DNA of 64,000 bases, taken from Desulforamulus hydrothermalis Lam5 = DSM 18033 (GTDB lineage Bacteria > Bacillota > Desulfotomaculia > Desulfotomaculales > Desulfotomaculaceae). The stretch covers positions 125,456 to 189,455 of the forward strand of contig NZ_CAOS01000001.1 in NCBI RefSeq assembly GCF_000315365.1, in the 5' to 3' direction. Under the pieces are notes generated by a model. That model was not told the origin of the DNA. It did not search any database and saw nothing but the letters and a program-made list of their open reading frames with translations. This document shows, in pieces, positions 26,635-34,052 of the stretch (its first letter is position 1; every line of letters starts with the position of its first letter). The position numbers and the translations under genes were made by a program.

Positions 26635-27720
26635 GTGCGGCAAGATTTTATCAAAGCATTTAACAAGGCAGCCGATGGCAGCCAACTAACCAGAGCAGAT
26701 CTTACAGTGCTGCTGCAAGCCCAAGCGGGAGAAGAGGAAGCAAAATTATTTGAACTGGCCGATGCGGTGCGGCAGAAAAATTTTGGTAATGCAGTACACC
26801 TGCGGGGCATTATTGAGTTTTCTAATTTCTGCCGTAACGACTGCCACTACTGCGGATTGCGGCGCAGCAACCGGGCCATTCGCCGTTACCGCATACCGCT
26901 GCCGGAAATTGTGGCTACCGCCAAATATGCTGCTGATTTAGGTTACGGTACCATCGTTTTACAGGCCGGGGAGGATCCCGCCTATTCAGGTGAACAATTG
27001 GCTGAGATGATCCGCCAAGTCAAGGAAGCAGGTGACTTTGCTGTCACCGTTTGTGTGGGCGAACGCAGCCGGCGTGATTATGAACTCATGAGAGAAGCAG
27101 GTGCGGATCGCTATTTGCTAAAACACGAAACAGCGGATGCCGCGTTGTTTGCCGGCCTGCGGCCGGGCACCTCGCTGGCAGAACGGATCAAGCGGCTGAA
27201 ATGGCTGCGCGAATTGGGTTACCAGGTTGGCTCCGGCAATATGGTAGGGCTGCCGGGACAGACGGTGGAAACTTTGGCGGATGACCTCCTGCTCTTAAAG
27301 GAATTGGATGTGGAAATGGCCGGCATCGGACCTTTTATTCCCCATCACCAGACACCGTTAAAGGACAGTCCGGCCGGAGATTTAAAGCAAACCCTAAAAA
27401 CCCTGGCAGTGGCAAGAATCCTCCTGCCGCAAACCCACCTGCCGGCCACCACCGCCATCGGCACCTTGCACCCGGCAGGACGCCGGATGGCCCTGGCCTG
27501 CGGTGCCAATGTAATCATGCCTAATTTGTCACCGGCCGGCTATCGCCAATTGTATCAAATTTATCCGGAAAAGGCCGGGAGTAAAGAAAACCCGGAGGAA
27601 TCTCACGAAAAGATAGCCAGGCTGGTAAAAGAAGCGGGGCGGTATATTAGTACGGGTCGGGGCGACAGCCCCAAGGAAATATTTAAAAAAAGTCCGGACA
27701 CTTGGGCCGGAGAAAGGTAA
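26635..27720 (+). CDS. hydE: [FeFe]-hydrogenase maturation radical SAM protein HydE
   Basis: Radical SAM enzyme (361 aa) that acts on the iron synthon made by HydG. Cluster motif FCRNDCHYCGL (CX3CX2C, about residues 64-71) with the downstream VLQAGEDP block. GTG at 26635 is preferred to the TTG at 26629 because GGGGG at 26622-26626 then has proper spacing. It is immediately followed by hydG. Confidence 0.93.
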   Translation: MRQDFIKAFNKAADGSQLTRADLTVLLQAQAGEEEAKLFELADAVRQKNFGNAVHLRGIIEFSNFCRNDCHYCGLRRSNRAIRRYRIPLPEIVATAKYAADLGYGTIVLQAGEDPAYSGEQLAEMIRQVKEAGDFAVTVCVGERSRRDYELMREAGADRYLLKHETADAALFAGLRPGTSLAERIKRLKWLRELGYQVGSGNMVGLPGQTVETLADDLLLLKELDVEMAGIGPFIPHHQTPLKDSPAGDLKQTLKTLAVARILLPQTHLPATTAIGTLHPAGRRMALACGANVIMPNLSPAGYRQLYQIYPEKAGSKENPEESHEKIARLVKEAGRYISTGRGDSPKEIFKKSPDTWAGER

Positions 27721-27730
27721 GGTGAGCCTG

Positions 27731-29197
27731 ATGGCAATTAACAAGGCGGAGATTTATCATAACCAGTGGGAACCGGCAGATTTTATTAAGGAAGAAGAAA
27801 TCAACCGTATGCTGGAGGAAGCTAAACAAGCTCCGGCGGCCTGCGTCAGAGAGATAATTGAAAAGGCACGGCAGGCCCGGGGGCTGACGCCGGAAGAAGT
27901 AGCCGTTTTGCTGCAAAATGAAGATGAAGAACTGCTGTCTTTAATGTATGAAGTGGCTAGGGAAATAAAGCTGAAGATTTACGGCAAACGTCTGGTCTTG
28001 TTTGCCCCGCTGTATATCAGTGATCACTGTGTCAATAACTGTGTTTATTGCGGCTACCGCCGGGATAACAAGTTTAAACGCCGCAAATTAACCCAGGAGG
28101 AAGTGGCAGAAGAAGTAAAAATTTTGGAATCAATGGGACACAAGAGGTTGGCCTTGGAAGCCGGCGAACACCCGGGAGAATGTCCGATTGAGTATGTGCT
28201 GGAATGCTTAAACACAATTTACAGTATTAAATTTGACAATGGCAGCATCCGCCGCTGCAACGTCAATATTGCCGCCACCACTATTGAAGATTATAAGAAA
28301 CTGAAAGATGCCGGCATTGGTACTTATATCTTATTCCAGGAAACCTATCACCGGGCCACTTATCAAAAGATGCACCCCAGCGGCCCCAAGGCTGATTATG
28401 ATTGGCATACCACCGCCCACGACCGGGCTATGATGGCCGGTATTGATGATGTTGGCTTTGGTGTACTGTTTGGCCTGTACGATTACAAATTTGAAGTTTT
28501 GGGTCTGTTGATGCATGCTTTGCATTTGGAAGAACGTTTCGGTGTAGGTCCGCATACCATTTCGGTGCCGCGCTTACGGCCGGCCCTGGGAGTGGATTAC
28601 AACAGCTTCCCCTATTTAGTAAATGACGACCAGTTTATGAAACTGGTAGCTATTATTCGCCTGGCAGTTCCCTATACCGGCATGATTATTTCCACCCGGG
28701 AACGGCCCGCTTATCGTGATATGTTGTTGAACTACGGCATATCACAAATTTCTGCCGGCTCCTGTACCGGCGTAGGCGGCTACAAACGGGAACTGCAGCG
28801 TCAGCAATGCCTGGCTGAGGGTGGCAGCCGGTGCGGCGGCGAACAAGATGCCCCGCAGTTCAGCGTGGATGACCACCGTACACCGGATGAGGTATTGCGC
28901 AGCGTCTGCCAATCCGGTTGGCTGCCCAGCTACTGCACAGCCTGCTACCGTAAAGGGCGCACCGGCGACAGGTTCATGGCCCTGGCCAAAAGCGGTGAAA
29001 TTCAAAACGTTTGCCAGCCCAATGCTATCCTTACCTTTAAAGAATACCTGCTTGACTATGCTTCGCCTGAGACCAGGGCAGTGGGAGAAGAAACCATTCG
29101 CCGGCACCTGGCCGAAATCAGCAACCCGCAAATCAGAAAAATTACAGAAGAACGTCTTAAACAAATTGAAGCCGGGGAAAGAGACCTGTATTTCTAG
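27731..29197 (+). CDS. hydG: [FeFe]-hydrogenase maturation radical SAM protein HydG
   Basis: Cleaves tyrosine to give the CO and cyanide ligands of the H-cluster (488 aa). The SAM cluster motif is CVNNCVYCGYRR (about residue 98). The C-terminal auxiliary-cluster motif CTACYRKGRTGDRFM is present, which separates HydG from ThiH. ATG at 27731 has AAGGTGAG at good spacing; a GTG at 27722 is the alternative. It ends the operon; a duplicated terminator and repeat element copy B follow. Confidence 0.95.
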   Translation: MAINKAEIYHNQWEPADFIKEEEINRMLEEAKQAPAACVREIIEKARQARGLTPEEVAVLLQNEDEELLSLMYEVAREIKLKIYGKRLVLFAPLYISDHCVNNCVYCGYRRDNKFKRRKLTQEEVAEEVKILESMGHKRLALEAGEHPGECPIEYVLECLNTIYSIKFDNGSIRRCNVNIAATTIEDYKKLKDAGIGTYILFQETYHRATYQKMHPSGPKADYDWHTTAHDRAMMAGIDDVGFGVLFGLYDYKFEVLGLLMHALHLEERFGVGPHTISVPRLRPALGVDYNSFPYLVNDDQFMKLVAIIRLAVPYTGMIISTRERPAYRDMLLNYGISQISAGSCTGVGGYKRELQRQQCLAEGGSRCGGEQDAPQFSVDDHRTPDEVLRSVCQSGWLPSYCTACYRKGRTGDRFMALAKSGEIQNVCQPNAILTFKEYLLDYASPETRAVGEETIRRHLAEISNPQIRKITEERLKQIEAGERDLYF

Positions 29198-29216
29198 GCA
29201 ATTTCTAAGTGCGTAC

Positions 29217-29241
29217 AAAAGTGGGTGATTTACCCACTTTT
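29217..29241 (+). terminator. Terminator hairpin of hydG, left copy of an exact 25-bp duplication
   Basis: GTGGGT/ACCCAC flanked by AAAA and TTTT. The same 25 bp recur at 29506-29530 without a change, on the other side of repeat element copy B. Confidence 0.8.
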
Positions 29242-29505
29242 CAGCGTGTCAACAAATATTAGCGGTGGTTTATGATCCCCTTTGGCTCCGGTCTACGCAC
29301 CGACAGCACTATGATTCGCTACGGTGGCCATTGGGGTCGCCTCAAACGGGCCCTCCTGGCCCGGTTCGGCTGGCGCCCACGTCCTGTGGGCGCCACCCCA
29401 ATGGCTCCTTTCGCTCATCAAGTGCTGTAACCGGTGCTTCGACAAGTCGCCGACAGGGGATCATAAATCACCTTACTTTGTTTTACAACCTTTGTCTACA
29501 GTCTG
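29242..29505 (+). mobile_element. Terminal-inverted-repeat element, copy B (264 bp)
   Basis: The element starts CAGCGTGTCAACAAA and ends TTTGTCTACAGTCTG, which are imperfect inverted repeats. Inner inverted repeats are GGTGGTTTATGATCCCC and GGGGATCATAAATCACC. A GC-rich hairpin (TGGCGCCCACG..GTGGGCGCCA) lies in the middle. The ORFs across it are not conserved in the other copies, so it is non-coding, like a MITE. It lies exactly between two identical 25-bp terminator hairpins, as if these were a target duplication. No transposase is in the window. Confidence 0.78.
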
Positions 29506-29537
29506 AAAAGTGGGTGATTTACCCACTTTTGTATTTT
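29506..29537 (+). terminator. Terminator hairpin, right copy, with T-tract
   Basis: Identical to 29217-29241 and followed by GTATTTTTT. It isolates the next gene from the hydG transcript. Confidence 0.8.
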
Positions 29538-29590
29538 TTGCGGGCAAGTTATAATATTAACTTAGCATAATACTTCAGGGGGTTTTTCTC

Positions 29591-30202
29591 TTGTCAAACA
29601 ACGAGGTGCATGTGGCGCGGTATTTGACCATTGCAGCAGACTTGGCAGACCGCATTGTACGGGGCGAATATCCGGAAGGACATAAAATTTTTGGTCGGTC
29701 TACCCTGGCAGGCAAATATAACGTATCGCCGGAAACCATTCGGCGGGCTTTAACTCTCTTGCAGGAAGCGGGAATTGTTGAAGTGGCTGCCGGCGTAGGG
29801 GTGGTGGTAAAGTCAGTGGCGGCGGCCGGAAAATATTTGGATGATTTTGATCAACGGCAGGCATTGGTTAGTATTCACGAGAGATTGCACCAACTGGTCA
29901 AGGAAAGAGATCGACTGAATCATGAAATCTCACGGTTGACAGAAGAATTAATGGAACACACACTTCTTTTGGAAACCAAGTTGTATAAAATAGAAGATTG
30001 GAAAGTGGTGCCGGATTCGCCTTTAGTTGGACAAACTTTGTCCCAAAGCAAATTATGCAACCAAAAAGTGCTGGCGATCCAGCGTGTGGGCCAGGAAGAT
30101 ATTTTGGACCCCAAGCCAGACAGCGTCATTCAAGCGGGTGATATTTTAACCATTTATGGCCGCCTGGATCCTGCTCTCCGGCAGGGATTAATCCGGGTTT
30201 AG
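29591..30202 (+). CDS. GntR-type regulator with RCK_C (TrkA-C) domain, BusR-like
   Basis: A 203-aa DNA-binding protein. Residues 8-75 form a GntR winged helix (GRSTLAGKYNVSPETIRRALTLLQEAGIVEV). A coiled coil spans about 90-125. Residues 128-203 are an RCK_C domain (PLVGQTLSQSKL..., IQAGDILTIYGR). This GntR-coil-RCK_C layout is that of BusR, the c-di-AMP-responsive repressor of osmolyte uptake genes. TTG start after GGGGG. It stands before a c-di-AMP riboswitch gene, which supports c-di-AMP as ligand. An inverted repeat AAGTTA-N6-TAACTT at 29546 overlaps a TATAAT and may be its own operator. Confidence 0.8.
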   Translation: MSNNEVHVARYLTIAADLADRIVRGEYPEGHKIFGRSTLAGKYNVSPETIRRALTLLQEAGIVEVAAGVGVVVKSVAAAGKYLDDFDQRQALVSIHERLHQLVKERDRLNHEISRLTEELMEHTLLLETKLYKIEDWKVVPDSPLVGQTLSQSKLCNQKVLAIQRVGQEDILDPKPDSVIQAGDILTIYGRLDPALRQGLIRV

Positions 30203-30279
30203 CCAGGACCACCGCACCGGATGAAAAACATAAAGAATTTTTGTGCCGGCAGGGCAGACATGGTTTGCCGTATTCTGAA

Positions 30280-30306
30280 ACGGGGGATGATTAGCCCTCG
30301 TTTTTA
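30280..30306 (+). terminator. Terminator of the BusR-like gene
   Basis: ACGGGGG pairs with CCCTCGT (one G-T pair) and is followed by TTTTTATTG. Confidence 0.7.
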
Positions 30307-30335
30307 TTGTTGTAACAGTCATTTTATGATATAAT
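30307..30335 (+). promoter_or_regulatory. Promoter of the c-di-AMP riboswitch transcript
   Basis: TTGTTG at 30307-30312 and TATAAT at 30330-30335 are 17 bp apart. They follow the preceding terminator directly, so the aminomutase gene has its own transcription unit. Confidence 0.7.
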
Positions 30336-30339
30336 GGAA

Positions 30340-30495
30340 CAGGCAACTTGTTTTTTTAATGGCGTTGCCTGGAAAAAAATAGCTTAATCCCGGGATGGGA
30401 GCGGAGGAACCATTTATGGGGTGAATCCTGTGCTTGTGTGCAGGTAGGGTTTTAACCTTTCGACCCGAACCCGTCAGCTAACTTCGTAAGCTATA
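30340..30495 (+). promoter_or_regulatory. c-di-AMP riboswitch (ydaO/yuaA type)
   Basis: The conserved blocks of the ydaO class are all visible: GGGAGCGGAGGAACCA, TGGGGTGAATCC, AGGGTTTTAACCTTTCGACCCGAACCCGTCAGCTAAC and a closing GTAAGCT. AGCTTA near 30381 pairs with TAAGCT at 30487-30492 as P1. An extra AGGCAAC/GTTGCCT hairpin lies at 30340-30369. No intrinsic terminator separates P1 from the gene; the ribosome binding site lies 9 bp after P1, which suggests translational control. Members of this class normally switch genes off when c-di-AMP is high. Confidence 0.92.
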
Positions 30496-30513
30496 AAGAA
30501 AGGGAGGATGCAA

Positions 30514-31782
30514 GTGTCTGTTAATTTACGGCAGGAAGAAGTGCAACTGGAGAGCAAGAAAAGGCTTATTGCATTGCAAAGGGCAAAAGAACTGAGATCT
30601 CGTATTGACGGTTATTTAAAAAACAAAGCTAACATCCCCAGTGGCTTTGAGGTGCAGGAAGCATATCAACAGGCAAAACACAAGCTGCTGCAGGTTTTGC
30701 AGGCCACTGAAGACCAATGGCATGACTGGCACTGGCAAATGGCTAATCGCATCAGCGACGTCACCGTAATAAGTCAACTGCTTAATTTAGATGCTGCAGA
30801 ACTGCAAGCTGTTCAACGGGTAGGGCGTCAGTACAGGTGGGCGGTTTCACCCTACTATATGGCTTTGGCCATGGCCGGTGGTATAAACGGACCGGTGTGG
30901 CGGCAGGCTGTACCCAGTATTGAGGAAGTGCAAGATCGTTCGGGTCTGGAAGATCCTATGGGGGAAGAATTTACCTCGCCTGCCCCGGCAGTCACCAGGC
31001 GTTATCCAGACCGTTTAATTATTAATGTTACCAACCAGTGTGCCATGTACTGTCGGCACTGCCAGCGCCGCCGCAATATCGGTGAGCTTGATTTACACAA
31101 ACCACGTAAAATATTAGAAGCCGCCCTGCAATATGTGCGGGAGAATAAAGAAATCAGAGATGTATTAATTACCGGCGGCGATGCTTTGCTGTTATCAGAT
31201 AAACAACTGGATTGGTTGTTAAGCCAATTAGATCAAATTCCCCATGTTGAAATCAAGCGGATCGGTACCCGTACACCGGTTACTCTGCCCCAAAGAATTA
31301 CCCCGGAACTATGCGCCGTCTTAGAAAAATACCCGCCCATTTATATTAACACACAGTTTAATCACCCCCTGGAAGTTACTCCTGAAGCCAAAAAAGCCTG
31401 TGATATGTTGATTAAAGCAGGGGTAGTATTAGGCAACCAGGCCGTCCTGTTAAAAGACATTAACAATGACCCGGATGTAATGAAACGGCTAAACCATAAA
31501 CTGTTGCAAATCAGGGTGCGCCCCTATTATATTTTTCACGCCAAGGCTGTCAAGGGAACCAGGCATTTTATCACCGGTGTTAATGACGGCATAAATATTA
31601 TGGAGCAGTTACGGGGTTATACTTCCGGTTTGGCGGTTCCCACTTATATTATCAACGCTCCCAACGGTTACGGTAAGACGCCGGTATTACCGCAGTATAT
31701 TGTAGAAAACCATAATACGCACGTAACCCTGCGCACATGGGAAAAACGAATTATCCCTTACAACGTTAAGTGTAAACAGTAA
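30514..31782 (+). CDS. eam: Glutamate 2,3-aminomutase (KamA-family radical SAM, PLP)
   Basis: Radical SAM/PLP enzyme (422 aa) expected to convert L-glutamate to beta-glutamate, a compatible solute. Cluster motif CAMYCRHC (C176, C180, C183). PLP lysine in NGYGKTPVLP (K388). Lysine 2,3-aminomutase binds its substrate amine with two aspartates spaced 37 residues apart (YYIYQCD and VVDAP); here these positions read HAK (K344) and INAP (N381), again 37 apart, which is the substitution described for glutamate 2,3-aminomutase. GTG 30514 is chosen since GGGAGG lies 6 bp upstream; the ATG at 30508 abuts it. Confidence 0.85.
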   Translation: MSVNLRQEEVQLESKKRLIALQRAKELRSRIDGYLKNKANIPSGFEVQEAYQQAKHKLLQVLQATEDQWHDWHWQMANRISDVTVISQLLNLDAAELQAVQRVGRQYRWAVSPYYMALAMAGGINGPVWRQAVPSIEEVQDRSGLEDPMGEEFTSPAPAVTRRYPDRLIINVTNQCAMYCRHCQRRRNIGELDLHKPRKILEAALQYVRENKEIRDVLITGGDALLLSDKQLDWLLSQLDQIPHVEIKRIGTRTPVTLPQRITPELCAVLEKYPPIYINTQFNHPLEVTPEAKKACDMLIKAGVVLGNQAVLLKDINNDPDVMKRLNHKLLQIRVRPYYIFHAKAVKGTRHFITGVNDGINIMEQLRGYTSGLAVPTYIINAPNGYGKTPVLPQYIVENHNTHVTLRTWEKRIIPYNVKCKQ

Positions 31783-31789
31783 TCCATCT

Positions 31790-31827
31790 AAAAAATCCTG
31801 TCACTAAATTATGACAGGATTTTTTAG
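31790..31827 (+). terminator. Terminator of the aminomutase gene
   Basis: A perfect 14-bp stem, AAAAAATCCTGTCA with TGACAGGATTTTTT, works in both directions. Confidence 0.9.
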
Positions 31828-31833
31828 ATGTAA

Positions 31834-31885
31834 TTGACAAGAACATTTGTTTGGTATTAAAATCATATTAATAAAACAAATGTTC
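31834..31885 (+). promoter_or_regulatory. Promoter with two LexA(DinR)-like boxes
   Basis: TTGACA at 31834-31839 and TAAAAT at 31858-31863 (18 bp apart) form a promoter. GAACATTTGTTT at 31841-31852 and its exact reverse complement AAACAAATGTTC at 31874-31885 each match the Gram-positive SOS box GAAC-N4-GTTC at all but one position. One box lies between -35 and -10 and the other just past the start site, ideal for repression. Confidence 0.65.
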
Positions 31886-31900
31886 GGGAGTGATTAGAAT

Positions 31901-32107
31901 ATGATAAAAGGAGCTCAATTGCCCGTGGCTTATCAGCCTGCAGCCGCTGATTCAAAGGTCACTCAGCCGGAAGTGTCCTTAACCGAAGAAGTGTTGGCGT
32001 GGCTGGAGCATGAAGATACGCCGGCTGCCAGGAGGACTGCCCAAACTATCTGTGTGTTTGGCGGAGTATTCTTAGCTGCTCAGATAATCAGGTTTTTTAT
32101 TTCTTAA
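31901..32107 (+). CDS. Small membrane protein, probably SOS-controlled
   Basis: Not recognised. A 68-aa protein with a soluble acidic N-terminal part and one C-terminal membrane segment (about residues 49-66, ICVFGGVFLAAQIIRFF), with arginines just before it. ATG follows GGGAGTGATT at good spacing. It is a single-gene unit between two terminators. The LexA-like boxes in its promoter suggest induction by DNA damage; small membrane proteins of this kind in other Gram-positives delay cell division, but that role here is only a guess. Confidence 0.65.
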   Translation: MIKGAQLPVAYQPAAADSKVTQPEVSLTEEVLAWLEHEDTPAARRTAQTICVFGGVFLAAQIIRFFIS

Positions 32108-32136
32108 CCGGAAACTGTGACCGGTTATTTTTTTTA
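32106..32136 (+). terminator. Terminator of the small membrane protein gene
   Basis: AACCGG pairs with CCGGTT, followed by a run of eight T residues. Confidence 0.85.
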
Positions 32137-32183
32137 TTCCGGTTCATAATAAAAAAGACGGTTTGGATTTAAGGAGGCATCCA

Positions 32184-33260
32184 GTGACCAAAGTGTATGT
32201 TTTGGGGGCGGGGGCCGCAGCAGCCTATACAGGTTCTTATCTGAGAGAAACCAGCCCGGTGGCGAAAAACTTTTTCCAGAAAGCCATGCGTGTTATTGAT
32301 ATTCACAAAATTAAAGACCGTTATTTTGCTGATGAGGCATTAGACTTCCGCCATATATTTAATTTTATTAAAAAATTTTGGGGCATTAACCGGGAACAAA
32401 TTGACCGGGCCAATCTGGATATGGAAGAAGTTCTAACCCTGTTAAACATTGAAATGGAGGAGGACAGAGAGGAGCAAGACAGTTTATTGCTGGCCTATGA
32501 AGAGTACCTGTTATTAATGGCGCTGACCTTCGATAAGATTTTGTACGGCAAACCATGCCCCTATCACCATAGCATTGCCCAATCATTAAAACCTGGCGAT
32601 ACCGTCATCTCATTTAATTATGAGTTATTAATGGATTATGCTTTGCGCCATCTGGTTAGCAGCAATAGCAAATGGTATATCAAGGACGGCTATGGAATTA
32701 ATTGTGTTTCCTTAAGCAGCGCGCATCGCCGGAGCAGCTTGCCTGACCCAGCGGCCGGCAGTTCAAATGTTAAACTGTTAAAATTACATGGGTCCTTAAA
32801 CTGGCTGTATTGCCCGCAGTGCGGTCAATTGTATGCCTATGAGCACCGAAACGCCAAGGGGCAAAGCATAATTATTCATGGTATGGCCAATATGATTCAA
32901 TGCACGGCTGCTCACTGCTGCCACAGGCTAAGCAGGGTGATCATCCCACCCACCCTAATGAAAAACTACCAGTCCATTCCCTTTATCCCGCATTTATGGC
33001 GGCAAGCCAGAAATGCTTTGCAGCAGGCCAAAGAAATCATTGTCATTGGTTATTCCTTTCCCGCCACCGATTTCAGGTCAAATTGGCTGTTTCGCAAGGC
33101 GATGGTAAATAATAAATCACTTCAAAAAGTAGTTATTGTGGACACAGCGGAAGGCTATCCGTTAAAAAAATTGCTGGAGAAACATAGGAGTATCTTTCGG
33201 GTGGATGATTTGGTGTTTTACAACAGTTTTCCTCAATTTGCCGCCGCCCTGGAACAATAA
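32184..33260 (+). CDS. SIR2-like domain protein
   Basis: A 358-aa protein with the SIR2-like Rossmann arrangement. N-terminal VYVLGAGAAAAYTG binds nucleotide; SFNYELLMDYALR supplies the catalytic-type asparagine; LKLHGSLNW the histidine; VIGYSFPATD is the late conserved block. A zinc ribbon CPQC...C...HCC is inserted as in sirtuins. Such stand-alone proteins are NAD-consuming effectors of phage defence in some systems and uncharacterised in others. GTG at 32184 is set by AAGGAGG. No partner gene is adjacent. Confidence 0.72.
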   Translation: MTKVYVLGAGAAAAYTGSYLRETSPVAKNFFQKAMRVIDIHKIKDRYFADEALDFRHIFNFIKKFWGINREQIDRANLDMEEVLTLLNIEMEEDREEQDSLLLAYEEYLLLMALTFDKILYGKPCPYHHSIAQSLKPGDTVISFNYELLMDYALRHLVSSNSKWYIKDGYGINCVSLSSAHRRSSLPDPAAGSSNVKLLKLHGSLNWLYCPQCGQLYAYEHRNAKGQSIIIHGMANMIQCTAAHCCHRLSRVIIPPTLMKNYQSIPFIPHLWRQARNALQQAKEIIVIGYSFPATDFRSNWLFRKAMVNNKSLQKVVIVDTAEGYPLKKLLEKHRSIFRVDDLVFYNSFPQFAAALEQ

Positions 33261-33283
33261 CAGAATAATGAAAGAATGAGCGG

Positions 33284-33444
33284 CCATAATATCAGTAAAC
33301 CCACCCGTCGCTTGTGGGATGCGCGGAAAGGTTAACGGGCAAAGGTGTCAACAAAACCACTGGACAAACCGACACCCGGGGCAAGGTAAGGGGTTGCCTT
33401 GCCGGCCGACCCTCTGTTTGTTTGCGGGGGTCGGTTTATTATGA
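33284..33444 (+). ncRNA. GC-rich structured region ending in a terminator (candidate RNA element)
   Basis: The 341-bp gap behind the SIR2-like gene holds several stems: CCCAC/GTGGG at 33292-33312, GGTGTC/GACACC near 33345-33375, GGCAAGG/CCTTGCC near 33380-33400, and CCGACCC/GGGTCGG followed by TTTATTA (to about 33441). It may be just a terminator, or the leader of the zinc-ribbon gene downstream, or a small RNA. I recognise no known class. Confidence 0.35.
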
Positions 33445-33601
33445 CTATTAGTATATAACATATATTTATTTATGACATAATAATATTGCTTTAAGGTTGT
33501 TATCAGGAATATAATATACTAAATAATATAAACTAACTGAATATTTAATCAATAATTATCCGGGTAATACTTTTCACACTAACCATGAGGAGGCGATTCA
33601 A

Positions 33602-33817
33602 TTGACCCAATTTATTAAAAAGTGCCCTGATTGCGGCTGTAACCTGGTAGAGAGATTGGTTAACGTTGATGTGAAGGATGACCTGGAGGTTTGTCATGCT
33701 GAATCGATACCGGTTCTTGTTTGTGCCAACGAAAAATGCAGCAACCGGGAAAAATACTTTGCTCCCTTTTCCTTTAACCTGTTAAAAATGAAGTGTCCGG
33801 AAATAAATAAGTGGTAA
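33602..33817 (+). CDS. Small zinc-ribbon-like protein
   Basis: Not recognised beyond a metal-binding pattern. The 71-aa product has CPDCGC at residues 8-13 and CANEKCSN near residue 41, consistent with one zinc ribbon. TTG start 9 bp after GAGGAGG. A GC-rich terminator follows. Confidence 0.6.
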   Translation: MTQFIKKCPDCGCNLVERLVNVDVKDDLEVCHAESIPVLVCANEKCSNREKYFAPFSFNLLKMKCPEINKW

Positions 33818-33827
33818 TTGGTAAGTT

Positions 33828-33870
33828 GGGTTGGCGTTCACGTGAGGGCGCCAACCCGCTGTCTGTTTTG
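33828..33870 (+). terminator. Terminator of the zinc-ribbon gene
   Basis: GGGTTGGCG pairs with CGCCAACCC (9 bp), followed by a T-rich stretch CTGTCTGTTTTG. Confidence 0.6.
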
Positions 33871-33876
33871 TTAAGT

Positions 33877-33954
33877 ACAATGGCCGGTGCTTTGTTGCCG
33901 GCCAGGAATCATAAAGCCGCCTCGAGATTTTGGCATACCTTTGTCAACAGCCTG
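33877..33954 (+). repeat. Degraded right end of the inverted-repeat element (fragment D)
   Basis: CCGGTGCTT..., AATCATAAAGCCGCCTCG and ACCTTTGTCAACAGCCTG match, with substitutions, the right third of copies B and C in the same order. The left part is missing, apparently replaced by the zinc-ribbon gene and its terminator. Confidence 0.5.
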
Positions 33955-34052
33955 CTTCAGCCGGGACATGCTTGCTAAAAGATAAATTAATCCTATAATA
34001 AATAATATAACTATGCAGTTATTATCTTAACGTTAAGTCGGGAGGTGGCAAA

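Noticed and set aside
29265-29570. ORFs of about 60-100 codons inside repeat copy B, and the similar ones in copy C
   Set aside because: Frames are not conserved between copies, there is no ribosome binding site, and the reading covers inverted repeats.
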